Positions 1 to 10,600 of a DNA stretch of 64,000 nt are shown piece after piece (the stretch's first letter is position 1; every line of letters starts with the position of its first letter). The stretch lies in the NCBI GenBank assembly GCA_016617855.1, contig JAECUM010091831.1, positions 541-64,540 on the forward strand, written 5' to 3'. The notes under the pieces are model-generated. The model did no database searches, was not told the origin of the DNA, and saw only the letters and a list, made by a program, of their open reading frames with translations. This stretch comes from Megalonaias nervosa. Lineage: Eukaryota; Mollusca; Bivalvia; Unionida; Unionidae. The position numbers and the translations under genes were made by a program.

Positions 1-927
1 CTACTGACTGTGTGAATTTAATGTTGATGTTGCTGATATTTATTGTTTGAGGTAAAGGATGTAAATGAGAAAGTCTTTGTGTTGTAATCAGAATGGCTTC
101 AGTTTTATCATCATTCATCTGCAGCTTGTTACATGTCATCCATGATTTCACATCGGAAATGCACCTCTCTACGCCTTGGATGGTAGCTTCAACTTCAGCT
201 GGATGGCTAGATTTGTATATTTGGGTGTCATCAGCATACAATTGGTGAGTCACTGGATGATGATCTATCACACTTGAGAGTGGCTGAGTGTATAGAATGA
301 AGAGAACAGGTCCAAGAACAGACTCCTGTGGAACACCACAGCATAGATCAACTGGGCTGGAGTGTTTTCCATTTGCGGACACAATTTGTGTCCTGTTGAC
401 CAAGTAGGACTTGAACCATAGTAAGGCCATATCATGAATGCCAAATACATGCTGGAGATGGTGAAGTAATATATCATGGTCTATAGTGTCAAATGCTGCA
501 GACAAGTCAAGGAGAGTGAGGACTGTAATCTTTCCGCCATCCAAAGCAGAGAGAAGGTCATTGACTACTTTCAGAAGAGTAGTTTTAGTACTGTGGCAAG
601 GGCGATATGCAGACTGTACATTGCTAAAAAGACTGTTTGAATTCAGATGAGATACAAGTTGGGACAGAACAACTTTTTCTAAGATTTTTGACATGAATGG
701 CAGATTAGAAACTGGGCGGTAGTTCTTTAAATCATTATAGTCGAGTGTTGGTTTCTTCAGCAGAGGCTTTACAATGGCAGTTTTGTAAAATGATGGGAAT
801 TCACCAGTTGAGAGAGAGGTATTAATAACATCAGTTAGTGAAGGCAGTATTGGATCCAAGCACTCTAGCAGCAGTGACGTCGGAATTGGATCCAGTTCAC
901 ATGACTTTGGCGCACTCTTAAATCACG
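1..927 (-). pseudogene. LINE reverse transcriptase domain (frame-shifted, runs off window)
   Basis: Continuation of the same LINE one frame over. From about 927 downward the minus strand reads KSCELDPIPTSLLLECL, then FKNYRPVSNL-like text (here LKNYRPVSNLPF), DLSAAFDTIDH near 500, GVPQESVLGPVLFILYT near 330, and the catalytic YADDTQIYKS near 215-240. These are RT palm and finger motifs in the right order with no stop as far as base 1. The product would be the RNA-dependent DNA polymerase that copies the element. It is labelled pseudogene because the frameshift near 918-930 separates it from the endonuclease; that could also be a sequencing error. Confidence 0.88.
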
Positions 928-2750
928 ATTGTATGTACTAAATCCATAGAGACAGGTTCAAATGCTGCTAACGGTTGCCGCTGAAATTCTGTATCGCAAC
1001 TGTATGGTGACGACGAGTCAACTGAAATTGTGTTGTCAAGTTTATCTCTGATGGTTTGTACTTTGTCACGGAAGAAATTTGCAAACAGGTCAGGAAGGTC
1101 GACTAGAGAGAAGGTAGCTGGAAGTGGTGTACATTTGTTCCTTGACATCAGCTTGTTGGTAATCTCAAATAGCTCTTTGCAGCTGGAACTTTCCATGATT
1201 TTAGTACTGTAGTGGGCTGATTTAGCTGCATGGACTATTTTTGTGACATTCTTCTTAGCGGCATCATAGATCTGCTTATGAATAGTGAGTCTGGTGGAAA
1301 GCCAAAGCCTCTCAGCTTTACGGCGGTCTCTTTTAGCAGTGCGAAGCTGGTCCCTAGCACTGCTATACCACGGAGAACACTTCTGAATTGCTACTCTGCA
1401 CTTGGTTGCTGGGGCATGTTTGTTGAGCAATGAACGCAGGCAGTTATCAAGTTGTTCTGCTGTAGTGGGTAAGCTAGTTGTTAGGTTTGCTTGGATGTCA
1501 TGCATTAGTTTGGTTCTGTTTATCATACGGAGGTTTCTCTTAGTAGCGAATAAAGGTGGAGGGTTAGGGACTGATATGTCAAGATGGCATATAATGCAGA
1601 GGTGATCTGATGAAAGTTCGTGGGACACCAGAGAGGATTGAAGAATATTATCATCAGGTCTGTAAAGAATCCAGTCTAATATGTGACCATGTTTTTGGGT
1701 GGGTTGGCTAACTGACTGTTTGAGGTTGAAAACGTGAATGAAATCTAGGAGTTTCGATGTGCATGGGTTTCCAGGACAGTCAAAGTGAAAGTTGAAATCT
1801 CCAAGAATAATCAGGTTGCCACCTATCGAATTTCCATACTCCAGGAGATTAGGAAACTGCTCCAAAAAGAGAGATTCTATCAGCTTGTTTTTTCTACTAG
1901 GAGGAGGGCGGTAGAGGCAGAAAAAATGGACTGACCTTTGTTCCAGTGTGAGTGTAGTTTGGACTAGTTCAAATGATGTGTGGTCGAAATTGAAAGTTGT
2001 TGTGTAGTTAAGACGGTTGATCATGGAGGTCTTTGCGATGACAGCAATTCCACCTCTGCGAGAGTGGCGGGGGAACGACTTGATGGAGTAACCAGTGGGT
2101 GTTAGATCCACGCACTTGGGTTCATCGCCTGATGTTTTTAGCCATGTTTCTGTCAGGAAAAAGACATCGATATTCTGATCATTGGTAAAATTAACTATTT
2201 CTGTACGCTTTTCCGATGGTCCTACTGATTGGGCATTGAATAATGCGATGCGCAGTGGTATCTCTTCGATAGCGGACACAAAGGTTGATGATTTAATTGG
2301 AATTTGGATTAGGTTGTCTAAATTAATGGCCGAATTTTTAAATTTCTGCGCCGGAAAGGGTGAAAGGGAGATAACTGGAATTCTTCTTCCTGTTCTACGC
2401 CGGCCAGCTTTGAAACAACGCCTCTTTTTTCGCTTCTGTTTACAGTTATGGAATGATGAATGTAGTCCCAGATCGTTTAGTCTAGTGCACAATGTAGTGT
2501 GGAGAGCCAAGAAGTGGCCATTTAACGCAATTAATGAGGGTCCATCATAGCATAAACGGGTGGACTGGCGAGTATCACGTGATGGTGGCTTGTTCGATAA
2601 CAAAGGAAGCCGCAACAGTGGAGCAAGACAGCTGAGAAAAAGTCTAATTTTTCTCGTTTCCAATACAAGAAGATGAAGAAACACATTCGAAAAGAACAGC
2701 CAGTGCATGATGAACACAATAACGCAGGCGAAGACAGACAACAAGCACAC
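918..2750 (-). CDS. LINE ORF, endonuclease-bearing N-terminal part (610 codons)
   Basis: Endonuclease half of the retrotransposon polyprotein, which nicks target DNA for target-primed reverse transcription. Residues about 1-100 look like leader read through from upstream, so the true start may be internal. A basic patch (KQKRKKRR) lies near residue 104. The exonuclease-endonuclease-phosphatase fold then shows its landmarks in order: LRIALFNAQS near 166-175, the catalytic Glu in ETW at 201-203, RRGGIAVI near 231, FFCLYRPP near 286, GDFN at 317-320, and the catalytic SDH at 381-383. All key acidic and His residues are present. The ORF stops at 918 only because of a one-base frame change; the RT continues in the next frame. 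The + strand ORFs over 1030-2550 are shadows. Confidence 0.9.
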   Translation of the reverse strand: MCLLSVFACVIVFIMHWLFFSNVFLHLLVLETRKIRLFLSCLAPLLRLPLLSNKPPSRDTRQSTRLCYDGPSLIALNGHFLALHTTLCTRLNDLGLHSSFHNCKQKRKKRRCFKAGRRRTGRRIPVISLSPFPAQKFKNSAINLDNLIQIPIKSSTFVSAIEEIPLRIALFNAQSVGPSEKRTEIVNFTNDQNIDVFFLTETWLKTSGDEPKCVDLTPTGYSIKSFPRHSRRGGIAVIAKTSMINRLNYTTTFNFDHTSFELVQTTLTLEQRSVHFFCLYRPPPSRKNKLIESLFLEQFPNLLEYGNSIGGNLIILGDFNFHFDCPGNPCTSKLLDFIHVFNLKQSVSQPTQKHGHILDWILYRPDDNILQSSLVSHELSSDHLCIICHLDISVPNPPPLFATKRNLRMINRTKLMHDIQANLTTSLPTTAEQLDNCLRSLLNKHAPATKCRVAIQKCSPWYSSARDQLRTAKRDRRKAERLWLSTRLTIHKQIYDAAKKNVTKIVHAAKSAHYSTKIMESSSCKELFEITNKLMSRNKCTPLPATFSLVDLPDLFANFFRDKVQTIRDKLDNTISVDSSSPYSCDTEFQRQPLAAFEPVSMDLVHTIVI

Positions 2751-2820
2751 AGATCATGAAAACGGCACAAAAATCCGGACAGCTGCCTCAAGCCGGTTAA
2801 GCGATAGCGACCATCTTGAA

Positions 2821-3666
2821 TCCAGATACATTCAAGTTTAAAAGAATGAAAAGTTCCTTATAAATTTCAGAACTGGAAATGTACTGGTCCACCAAGAATT
2901 GAGATATTGTCAAAATGGCATTGTCCAGAAATCCTTTGAATAACACACTTATTTCCAGAATAATATTATAGTCCAGAAATGAACACTTTCTGTTTCCAAT
3001 GAATAGTCCAAACAGATGTTCTTCCTCTCAAAAAATATTTACAACATAAAACATGTCTGCAGACTTGATGTTGCAACAGGAACACAACAAATAAGAATGA
3101 TTCCAAATTAGGAATGAATCTGATTGCTCAGTTCTCTCCTTATAAACACCTTCAGTTATGACAATATACCCCCATGTGACAGGTCATACTACTCAATAAA
3201 TATTTTGAAATACCTATTCATGTGACCTAGTCCATCCAATGAGAAATTACTTAATTCTTTTAGAACCATCCAAACCCCACCAGCCAATGAGAAATTAACC
3301 CAAAGTCATCAACAAGTCTTATTATTAAGATTATTATTAGTAATTGTGAACACGTATATAAGCATCTATTTATAGATCCAATGTACCTTTACACTCTTAA
3401 TATTCCTAAAACAGACCCTAGTCGTGCAGGCAAAATCTAACTAAAGATAATCACTAAAATCTTCAGCCATGAATAAAAATTTTAAAAATCAGATAACATC
3501 ATGTACCAGGAGTTTAAAAAAATACGATATACATAACACATGTATATCAAGTCCTTTGGCTTTGGTATGTTGTAAGTTTGACTTCTAACATACCTAAATT
3601 TGGATACAATCAGCGTTCATTTGGCAAAAGATATTGCCTAGGTAGACAAGAATGGCTTTTCTGGAC

Positions 3667-3667
<1 letters not shown>
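2821..3667. other. AT-rich non-coding stretch
   Basis: No open reading frame with protein-like composition on either strand. It contains a loosely repeated phrase ('ccaatgagaaatta') at about 3237 and 3284 and several 'tccagaaat' words near 2930-2975. Nothing else is supported. Confidence 0.5.

Positions 3668-3668
<1 letters not shown>

Positions 3669-3759
<91 letters not shown>
3669..3759. repeat. (TA)n microsatellite
   Basis: About 90 bp of alternating TA with one 'ctt' interruption near 3709-3712. Strictly self-complementary, so able to extrude as a hairpin. The ORFs reading poly-Tyr-Ile through it are artefacts. Confidence 0.98.
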
Positions 3760-3762
<3 letters not shown>

Positions 3763-3779
3763 TTGACCTTTCTAAGAAG

Positions 3780-4520
3780 TATTCTCTCGTGTACACTGTA
3801 TTGGTAACATTTTTATTTAATTCAATGGGTCCTGGAAATGATTTATATCTTGATCTGTTATTAAATCTTAAAAATTTTCTTTTGTTTGAATTAGAGACTT
3901 TACAATAGTCCAAATATGACTAAATATAACTTTTATCAAGGATGACCATATACTGAAAAGGAAGGAATGTTCTGATTTTCTTAAGTAGCCAAAGATAAGA
4001 ATTAAACCTTTCAAAACCTATTTAAAGTGAATAGACCAGGTTAGATTATTATCTATCAATACACCAAGAATTTTATCATGAGAGACCATATTAAGGTTCA
4101 CATAGTCAATACACCAAGAATTTTTTCATGAGATTTTATTATATTAAGGTTCTCATAGTCAATACACCAAGGATTTTATCATGAGATTTTATCATATTAA
4201 GGTTCACATAGTCAAAAAGAAGTACAGAGTTTGTTGCTATCTAGCCTTGCTCTTTTTTGTTTCATTGTAACTTGTAGGCCTTTGTTTTTTTAGTAGTTAC
4301 TGTCGTTATAGAGTTTTCCCTGAACTATACTTCAAGTCTATTAAGAGCATCTTGTATGCTATTTTCAAGTTCAATTTTGAATTTACCTGACTTGGATAGT
4401 GGAGTGTCATTCATATAGAGGTCAGTGCAAGAAATCAAATTTCCTATCATAAGGGGTAAGTCATTAATAATAGACTGAATAACAGGAAAGTGGGAACATT
4501 CTCGTATTGTTAGAATCAGA
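3780..4520 (-). mobile_element. Decayed LINE fragment (RT palm to C-terminal region)
   Basis: Minus-strand relic of a second LINE. Read from 4500 down: INDLPLMIGN, then LYMNDTPLSKSG, where YADDT is expected (catalytic aspartates lost), ELENSIQDALNRLEV, KILGVLIDNNLTWSIHF near 4075-4025 (the conserved post-RT 'LGV.ID..L.W..H' block), and SYLDYCKVSNSNKRK near 3920-3880. Stops and frame changes are frequent, so it is dead. The LGVLID-coding stretch has been locally triplicated (see the 4057-4213 repeat). Confidence 0.65.
4057..4213. repeat. Short tandem triplication, ~50-53 bp unit
   Basis: Three units start with 'caatacaccaagaatttt' at about 4057, 4107 and 4160 and end in 'ttaaggttcacatagt'. 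The array lies inside the LINE relic and arose from its LGVLID-coding segment. Confidence 0.85.
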
Positions 4521-7500
4521 AAGACGGATTAATATTCTGTATTCAGCCTGCAGACTTTCAGCTGGCTACATTCAAACTTAATTAATACGAAGGTTACAAA
4601 ATTGGCTTAAGGCTCTGACAACAGTAACTCCATTTTGGAATTGTTAAATATATCCCTACTTTATTACCACATATATTTCCCACCCATGCTTGAGGATAAA
4701 CTCAGCCCTACTTTTGAATAATTTTGGCAAATATTTTTTTAGATGCTTTTGATAACAACTTTACTTCCACCTTTATGAAAATTTTATTAGACTGATCCCT
4801 TGGCCTTACCAAAAGAGATGATGTAATTACAGTTATTGAAAATACATGTATATGTGCAAACTGTATTTTGATTAAAGGCTGTGGCTTGAATGGTGTACAT
4901 TAAGGGATGAATTTGAAAACAAAAAAGCATTTGTCACCACAATAAATATTTTGTTTTCTAATATTATTTACTGAATGCACAATAGCATGATGAAAGAAAG
5001 ACTCAACAAAGCAAGTTTCAGTTACATTAATATTTTTCTTTGGAAGATAAAAAAAGAAACTTCTTTGGACTCATTGTATATCACATACAAGTCTATACTT
5101 CATTTTTTCAGAATACATTCTGTTTGTTAAATTTAAAAATGCTGTACTTTAATTTGATGATAAAAACAATAATTAATGGATTTTGTCATTTCACTAAGAT
5201 CTCTGTTAATCCCATAAGTAAACCACCTGGATCCCAGTTAAATTTTCTAGGCACTACTGTACATGTACAGCACAGACAGATCCATGTTTATTTCAACAGA
5301 GCTTTGATTTGAGAAGGAGTGGTTTATTTTTGGCCAAAATGGCAACTTTATAAATTTTTTATGACTCCATTTTTTTGCATTGAGGACATCTCGATTTGTT
5401 CCTTTCCATGCATCCATATCCATCCATCCCAAAAGCCTTAACAGTTAGTAAAATTGTGCAAAAGTCATTTAAGATAAAAGAAATGTGGCTAGCATATTTA
5501 TGTGCAAAGTTTGATGATTAGATGAGATTTTTAGGCCTTTTCAGAAAATCTTCCACATTTAACATGTCTTATTCTTAAAACTGAAACTTTTTGGCCAAAC
5601 CCTGTTAGCAGTTTTAAGTTAGGACTGCTTGAGGTAGACGAGTGAAGTTTGAAAGTCTACTCATATTTAGATGTAACCCAGTTAAGTTTTCAGGCTGTTA
5701 AAGCAATGTTTCTAAATTTTTGCTAATGTTTTTCATGTAATGTTTTTGGACTTTTTGTACACAAATCTTGTTCCAGGATGAAGCAAAAACCACTTAACCA
5801 CTAGAGGTAGACACTTGAAATTTGGTAGTCATATTTGTATTTATAAATTGATGACAATGAGGGGCATGGGAGTGAATGATCCCCCACCTGTTATGGTGCT
5901 CTGGTTATCATGATCTAGGAGACAATCAACCATCGTATTAGTTCCAAGATCAAATAATTAATAACATCAAATATTAAATTAATGCATGTGTCACATTTGC
6001 TAAGTCCCAGCTATAAAGTCATGTATAAGCTATAATCTACCTGTCTTGGGAATATTACGGCAGCCATGAGTTTGATGTCTAAAGATTGCTGCAGGCAAGT
6101 GTTGAACTCTTACGCAAGGTTACATGACCAGCCGGAGACTGGAATCTTGAATCAGTAAAGGCGATAGATTGCACCATCTAAACAAAGGCTTGCAGTTATT
6201 ATACCTATGTGTTAAAGGTTAGTTCAAAGATCAAAAGGGAAGCCTGCTGGGGAACAGGGCATATTCTTATCCATCCCCACGTTGACAGACAGTGAGAGGA
6301 ACATTGTCAGCTAAGAAGATTGGATCAGTTCACAGCGATATCTGATCGGAATTGAGATAATGGGTGTGATTACAATTCCGACTCGAATGATACTTTAAGA
6401 ACTCATAAGAGAAAATTTAGTATTCGCCTAGAGGGATTGCAGATCAACAGGTTTCTCCGAGAAGAAGCCACTCGTAATTTGGTGGCAAAACATTGAGGTA
6501 GATTCTAAGGAAAGACAAAGCTTTGAAAGGTCAGTAAGTTATTTGCTCAATTTTTGCAGAATATTAGGGCATCATAATTGTAATTATTTGTAGTATGTAT
6601 ACTTAATTACTAGCATTATTTAGTATGTAGAATGACCTTTATAGTGTTTCATTTACATGCGTATTTGAGAAATGGGCTTGAGCCTACATAGAGAATTATT
6701 AGATGCGAGGCGGAATTATGTAGATTGTTAGCTTGTGGTCAGAATTAATTTTGTAATTTGCTATTGGGTTACTTCATAGTAAACCTGTGCATTTATTAAT
6801 GCGTTATGTTAGAATTTACATGTGCTTGAATTGTGAATTTGGATTGGTTGAAGTATGTAAGATTAGTTACTATGGACGTATGAATATATCAGAGCATGGA
6901 TATTTGAATATTTGCGTCCTTTTTATGGGTTGTAAGGTAAAGAAATGCATATGATTATTGTGATATTGTGTAGTATAATGGGATTAGGAATATGTATTGA
7001 TGTGACAGAATTTATTAATATATGTGTGAGAAGTAATTGATACCATGCTGTATTGTGACATTTGTTTACCATGCAAGAATGCATGGGTATCTCGATGTGA
7101 ACAAATGCGTGACTGAAGGAATTTAATAGCCGTTATCTGGTGATAGGTTGTGTGTAGTGTGAGATGAGAAGGCTATGGGAAAAGACTGTACCGTCCTTGT
7201 GTTTTCACAGGAAGCTTTTTAGGGGACACAGAACTTCAGGTTCCATTGGGTCCCGAGTCTTCAAGAGTTGGAGACGGAATTGAGGCTGTAGCTGAGACAG
7301 TCGAAGTTGACAGAAGAATAGTCATGGTAGAGAAAGTGGAGGAGGAGGAGAAGGAGTCTAGAGAAAATCAAGGAGGAGAAGGAGTCTAGAGAAAGTCAAG
7401 GAGGAGAAGAAATTTGGAGGAAAATCGAGGAGGAAGAGAAGGCAGTGGGAGAAATAAGAGAGAGAAAGAATACACCAGATGAGTAGAAATACAAGAACAG

Positions 7501-7960
7501 GTGGAAATCAATCTCACACTGCTAATCAAGTGATGCAATAGGCTTATTAAAGGGTCAAGCAGAAGGAGTGTAATTGGAAATTTGAGACATTTGATTATTG
7601 AATTGTTATTAAATTGTTATTCATTGAATTTCAACCTTTTTTGTATATTTAACCATCTAACCGTCGGCATTGCTGACTGGGGACTCGGAGCTTTACATCT
7701 ATCTTTCACTAAATTTAACCTCCAACAAAATAGAGCCTGGGTGGGACTTCTATAATAGTTTAAATAAAACAATGGGAGCACCCCACCCCAACCACAACAA
7801 TCACCACAACATGGAATAACAAAGATCTGAGCAAAGAATAGAATAGAACAACATGAGCCGCATTTGTAGACTATAAGAATTTAATTAGTTACCTAAACAA
7901 AATGAAATTGAACATGACAATTGAATTATACACATTCTCTTAGAAATAGAATGACAAAAT
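4521..7960. other. Long non-coding stretch with a purine-rich block
   Basis: No convincing exon on either strand. A purine-rich direct-repeat block, with 'gaggaggagaaggagtctag' appearing twice, occupies about 7330-7460 on the + strand. About 7600-7700 reads like an LTR 3' end (AT-rich block, 'ggggactc', 'ctttaca'), but no matching start or target duplication was found. The ORF at 5040-5312 has no recognisable similarity. Confidence 0.4.
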
Positions 7961-8052
7961 TTATGTGAAATGCCATTAGCTGTTCTGTTATACCAATCAA
8001 ACAAATTTCATCATAGAATCAAGTGTCTAATCAAACTCAAATTACCAGCATG

Positions 8053-8359
8053 TCAGCATAACCCGATTGCATCTGGTCCTTTCCAAATCACTGTTGGTGA
8101 CAGGTCAGCATTGCCATATTTCTTTTCCTTCTCTCTCTTTATCTCCAACCTCTTGAGGTCATCAGCCATAACTTGGTTGTAGTCTGCACTCCTTCCCACT
8201 GTGTAGCACTGGTATGGAGCTGTTTTTCCCTTTGTGCCCTTTTGAGACTGGCTTTTTCTATGCAGCCAGATCTCTTTCAGGTTCTAGGTCAAATTCTTCC
8301 AGACCCACGTCCCTTGGACAATTGAATGAGAAATAGTTGTTATTTCCCATAGCTAAATT
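8053..8359 (-). pseudogene. Antisense coding relic, unknown protein family
   Basis: Minus-strand segment with strongly protein-like reading in two abutting frames. From 8359 it reads NLAMGNNNYFSFNCPRDVGL, then EEFDLEPERDL. The frame shifts near 8267 and continues WLHRKSQSQKGTKGK, TAPYQCYTVGRSADYNQVMA, DDLKRLEIKREKEKKYGNAD, LSPTVIWKGPDAIGLC, then TGA at 8055-8053. The second part alone is 71 codons without a stop. A possible 3' splice-site AG precedes the first residue. I do not recognise the family. It lies antisense, upstream of the first HEAT-gene exon found. It could be an inverted or duplicated exon, a retrocopy fragment, or a real exon with one sequencing error. The + strand ORF at 7970-8182 is its shadow. 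Confidence 0.6.
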
Positions 8360-8399
8360 CTAGCTTCTCACAGAAACTTAGACTGATTAATTTCATGAG

Positions 8400-9600
8400 G
8401 GAGATTACTTAAAACCTTGAAGTTCATCTAGGAACACACACTCTTGATTAGCTTAACCAATCAGGATTAGCTTTATCTTATCTGCCAAATTTTTAACACT
8501 CCCATCAAAGTCAGAAAAATTCTCTCTAGCCTGCCTTTATTAATAAATATTCCTGGACAATTTCATTTCATGACACCTATTTCCAATGGCCTAAGATTTC
8601 CCAAAATTTATTTATAGCTCGTCTCACATTTGTCATTTCCTCAACTTGACCCTACATTAACATATTTGTCAGATCATTATTCTAGTGGGTATTAATTAAA
8701 ATCGAACCCCCAAACAGAGCATATCTCATTCTTCGCAAGCAGCAATTTATTGTGAGCCTAGCCCATAAATCAGTCTTATTATTTACGTGTCATGCTGACC
8801 ATGACAAAATGTGCTGAGACACAACACCTAAAAATTTTTTGCACCATCACAGTGACCTAACTAGATTTCCAAGACATTTTTTCTAAAAAGTTTTTTTTGC
8901 ACATTTTGAAATTTTTGGACTTTATCATTTCTTTATGGAAACCTTGCTACCATAATAAAAAAATCTTACCAGCATGATTATGCAAATAGTGCAGATCCAC
9001 GTCACCATTTTGCTGTGCCTAAAACAAGGGATCCAGGACTCAGTTTTGCTGTTCCATAACAAGGGATCCAGGTCTCTATTTAGCTGTACCCATAACAGGG
9101 GATCAGTTTTTTAACCATAAAGCCTGTGCTCATATTTTTATATTTTTTAAAAATATTACCCAAGAAAATCTTGGACTTTTTGAAGGATTGCAGTTTATAT
9201 GACAAATTTTGACCATATGTGCTAAGGATTTTACACATTTTACTTGTATCTTTTATTTTAAATACCTCTTACAGAATTTTAAGATGTTTATATGTTATAT
9301 TCATACTTGCTGTCCTTCATACTACAATTATTTGGAATTGTTTATCTTACCAAATGTTTGTGCAATTCATTTTGACATTTTTTAATTTTATCATTATTTG
9401 TCACCATATAGCCACTGTTGTTCTGAGGTGCCATAAAAGCTCCATAAGTTTGTTGAAACACACAGTCCTTTTTGTTGTCATTGTTGCTTTGAGGCCTAAA
9501 GCACATTGACAAACTTCTCATCAGCCACTATTTTTCTTGCATCAGAGCTGTGGGGTGGAGACATGTGGGGTGGAGAGATGTGGAGACAGCTGTTGTACCA
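8400..9600. other. Non-coding, AT-rich
   Basis: No exon or element recognised. A short partly repeated phrase 'aagggatccaggnctc' occurs near 9027 and 9061, with a weaker third copy near 9098. Confidence 0.4.
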
Positions 9601-9608
9601 AATCATGT

Positions 9609-9735
9609 TTGGTCACAGCATTGTACATCTTTGAAATCCTTTTATCAGGTTTGGTCACAGCAGTGTATATCTTTGAAGTCCTATTGGTCAGGTTTGGTCA
9701 CAGCACTGTATATCTTTCAAATCTTATTGGTCAGC
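9609..9735. repeat. Minisatellite, 42-43 bp x 3
   Basis: Units begin 'ggtcacag' at about 9611, 9653 and 9696 and carry 'tgtatatctttgaaatc'-like text. Imperfect. The + strand ORFs here only reflect the repeat. Confidence 0.8.
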
Positions 9736-10061
9736 AGGTAAAAGCCTTATCAATGTCTGTGATATTGAAGATCATAATGTTTATTTTACATGATAATGTG
9801 ACAAGTGATTTTTAAAGATGGGTTATACAGTTGTTATAGTTTGAGTAATTGCAAAGCAGTCATCAATAGTCAACATGGCCACAAGGGACTTAAGTACATT
9901 TTTTCCTCTGTGTGCCTAAATCTTTCAAAAATCAAAGGTGAAATTTATAATCATGATTTTTTTTAATTGTATGTTTAATGTTAGTAAAATCGAATAATTG
10001 AATCTTAAGAAATCTTGGTCTTTGCATATATACAATTCTATGTATGTATTTTTTATGTAAC

Positions 10062-10500
10062 TATCCTTCATTTTTCTGTCATACACACTCATTGTTGCTC
10101 ACTCTGTAATTATCCTTCATTTTTCTGTCATACACACTCATTGTTGCTCACTCTGTAATTATCCTTCATTTTTCTGTCATACACACTCATTGTTGCTCAC
10201 TCTGTAATTATCCTTCATTTTTCTGTCATACACACTCATTGTTGCTCACTCTGTAATTATCCTTCATTTTTCTGTCATACACACTCATTGTTGCTCACTC
10301 TGTAATTATCCTTCATTTTTCTGTCATACACACTCATTGTTGCTCACTCTGTAATTATCCTTCATTTTTCTGTCATACACACTCATTGTTGCTCACTCTG
10401 TAATTATCCTTCATTTTTCTGTCATACACACTCATTGTTGCTCACTCTGTAATTATCCTTCATTTTTCTGTCATACACACTCATTGTTGCTCACTCTGTA
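10062..10500. repeat. Minisatellite, 49 bp x 9, essentially perfect
   Basis: Nine head-to-tail copies of a 49-bp unit beginning 'tatccttcatttttctgtca' start at 10062, 10111, 10160, 10209, 10258, 10307, 10356, 10405 and 10454. I see no differences between full units, which indicates recent expansion or strong homogenisation. It ends about 42 bp before a predicted coding exon (10543), so its right edge lies close to the splice acceptor and branch-point zone. Confidence 0.97.
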
Positions 10501-10542
10501 TATATCTATGTATGTGTGTATACAGTATGTTCTTGCTTTCAG

Positions 10543-10598
10543 TCAGCTTAATATGGTAACATCCTTCTTAGAAAATTGTGGATCCAATCTTGCTGCAG
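10543..10598 (+). CDS. HEAT gene exon a (56 bp)
   Basis: Short internal exon, too small to show as an ORF. It follows a pyrimidine tract and AG (ttcttgctttcag) and precedes GTAAAC. It holds one base completing a codon, then QLNMVTSFLENCGSNLAA, then one base (G). That G plus the first two bases of the exon at 17955 makes Ala, giving SNLAA-A-LGKIGVV. This is a HEAT helix running into the turn, so the join is in frame and makes structural sense. The exon starts about 42 bp after the 49-bp minisatellite. Confidence 0.68.
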
Positions 10599-10600
10599 GT

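Larger units (their letters stand above)
1..2820 (-). mobile_element. Non-LTR retrotransposon (LINE, CR1/L2/Jockey-like), 5' and central part
   Basis: Minus-strand LINE entering from the left edge. Read right to left it has a short leader (about 2820-2750), a long ORF with an apurinic-type endonuclease, and a reverse transcriptase that continues to base 1, so its 3' end lies outside the window. Endonuclease and RT fall in two reading frames separated by a single shift near 918-930; otherwise the copy is open for about 2.7 kb, which suggests a fairly young insertion. The APE-type endonuclease followed by an RT with DLSAAFDTIDHDILL and YADDTQIYKS fits the CR1/L2/Jockey group; I cannot place the clade more finely. 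No ORF1 is seen between the ORF start and the apparent 5' end. Confidence 0.92.

Noticed and set aside
2182..2550. 122-codon + strand ORF
   Set aside because: Shadow of the LINE endonuclease ORF.
3578..3913. ORFs with Tyr-Ile runs on both strands
   Set aside because: They are readings of the (TA)n microsatellite. The same applies at 15182-15583, 33356-33633 and 43033-43251.
6070..7700. Possible LTR or LTR element ending 'ggggactcggagctttaca'
   Set aside because: The end resembles that of the solo LTR at 30957-32040, but no matching TG start, inverted terminus or target duplication could be found.
9219..9509. 96-codon hydrophobic + strand ORF
   Set aside because: AT-rich, Leu/Ile/Phe-heavy reading with no domain, splice context or conservation clue.
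10062..10500. CRISPR-like repeat array
   Set aside because: The 49-bp units are contiguous with no variable spacers, and the DNA is animal; it is a minisatellite.
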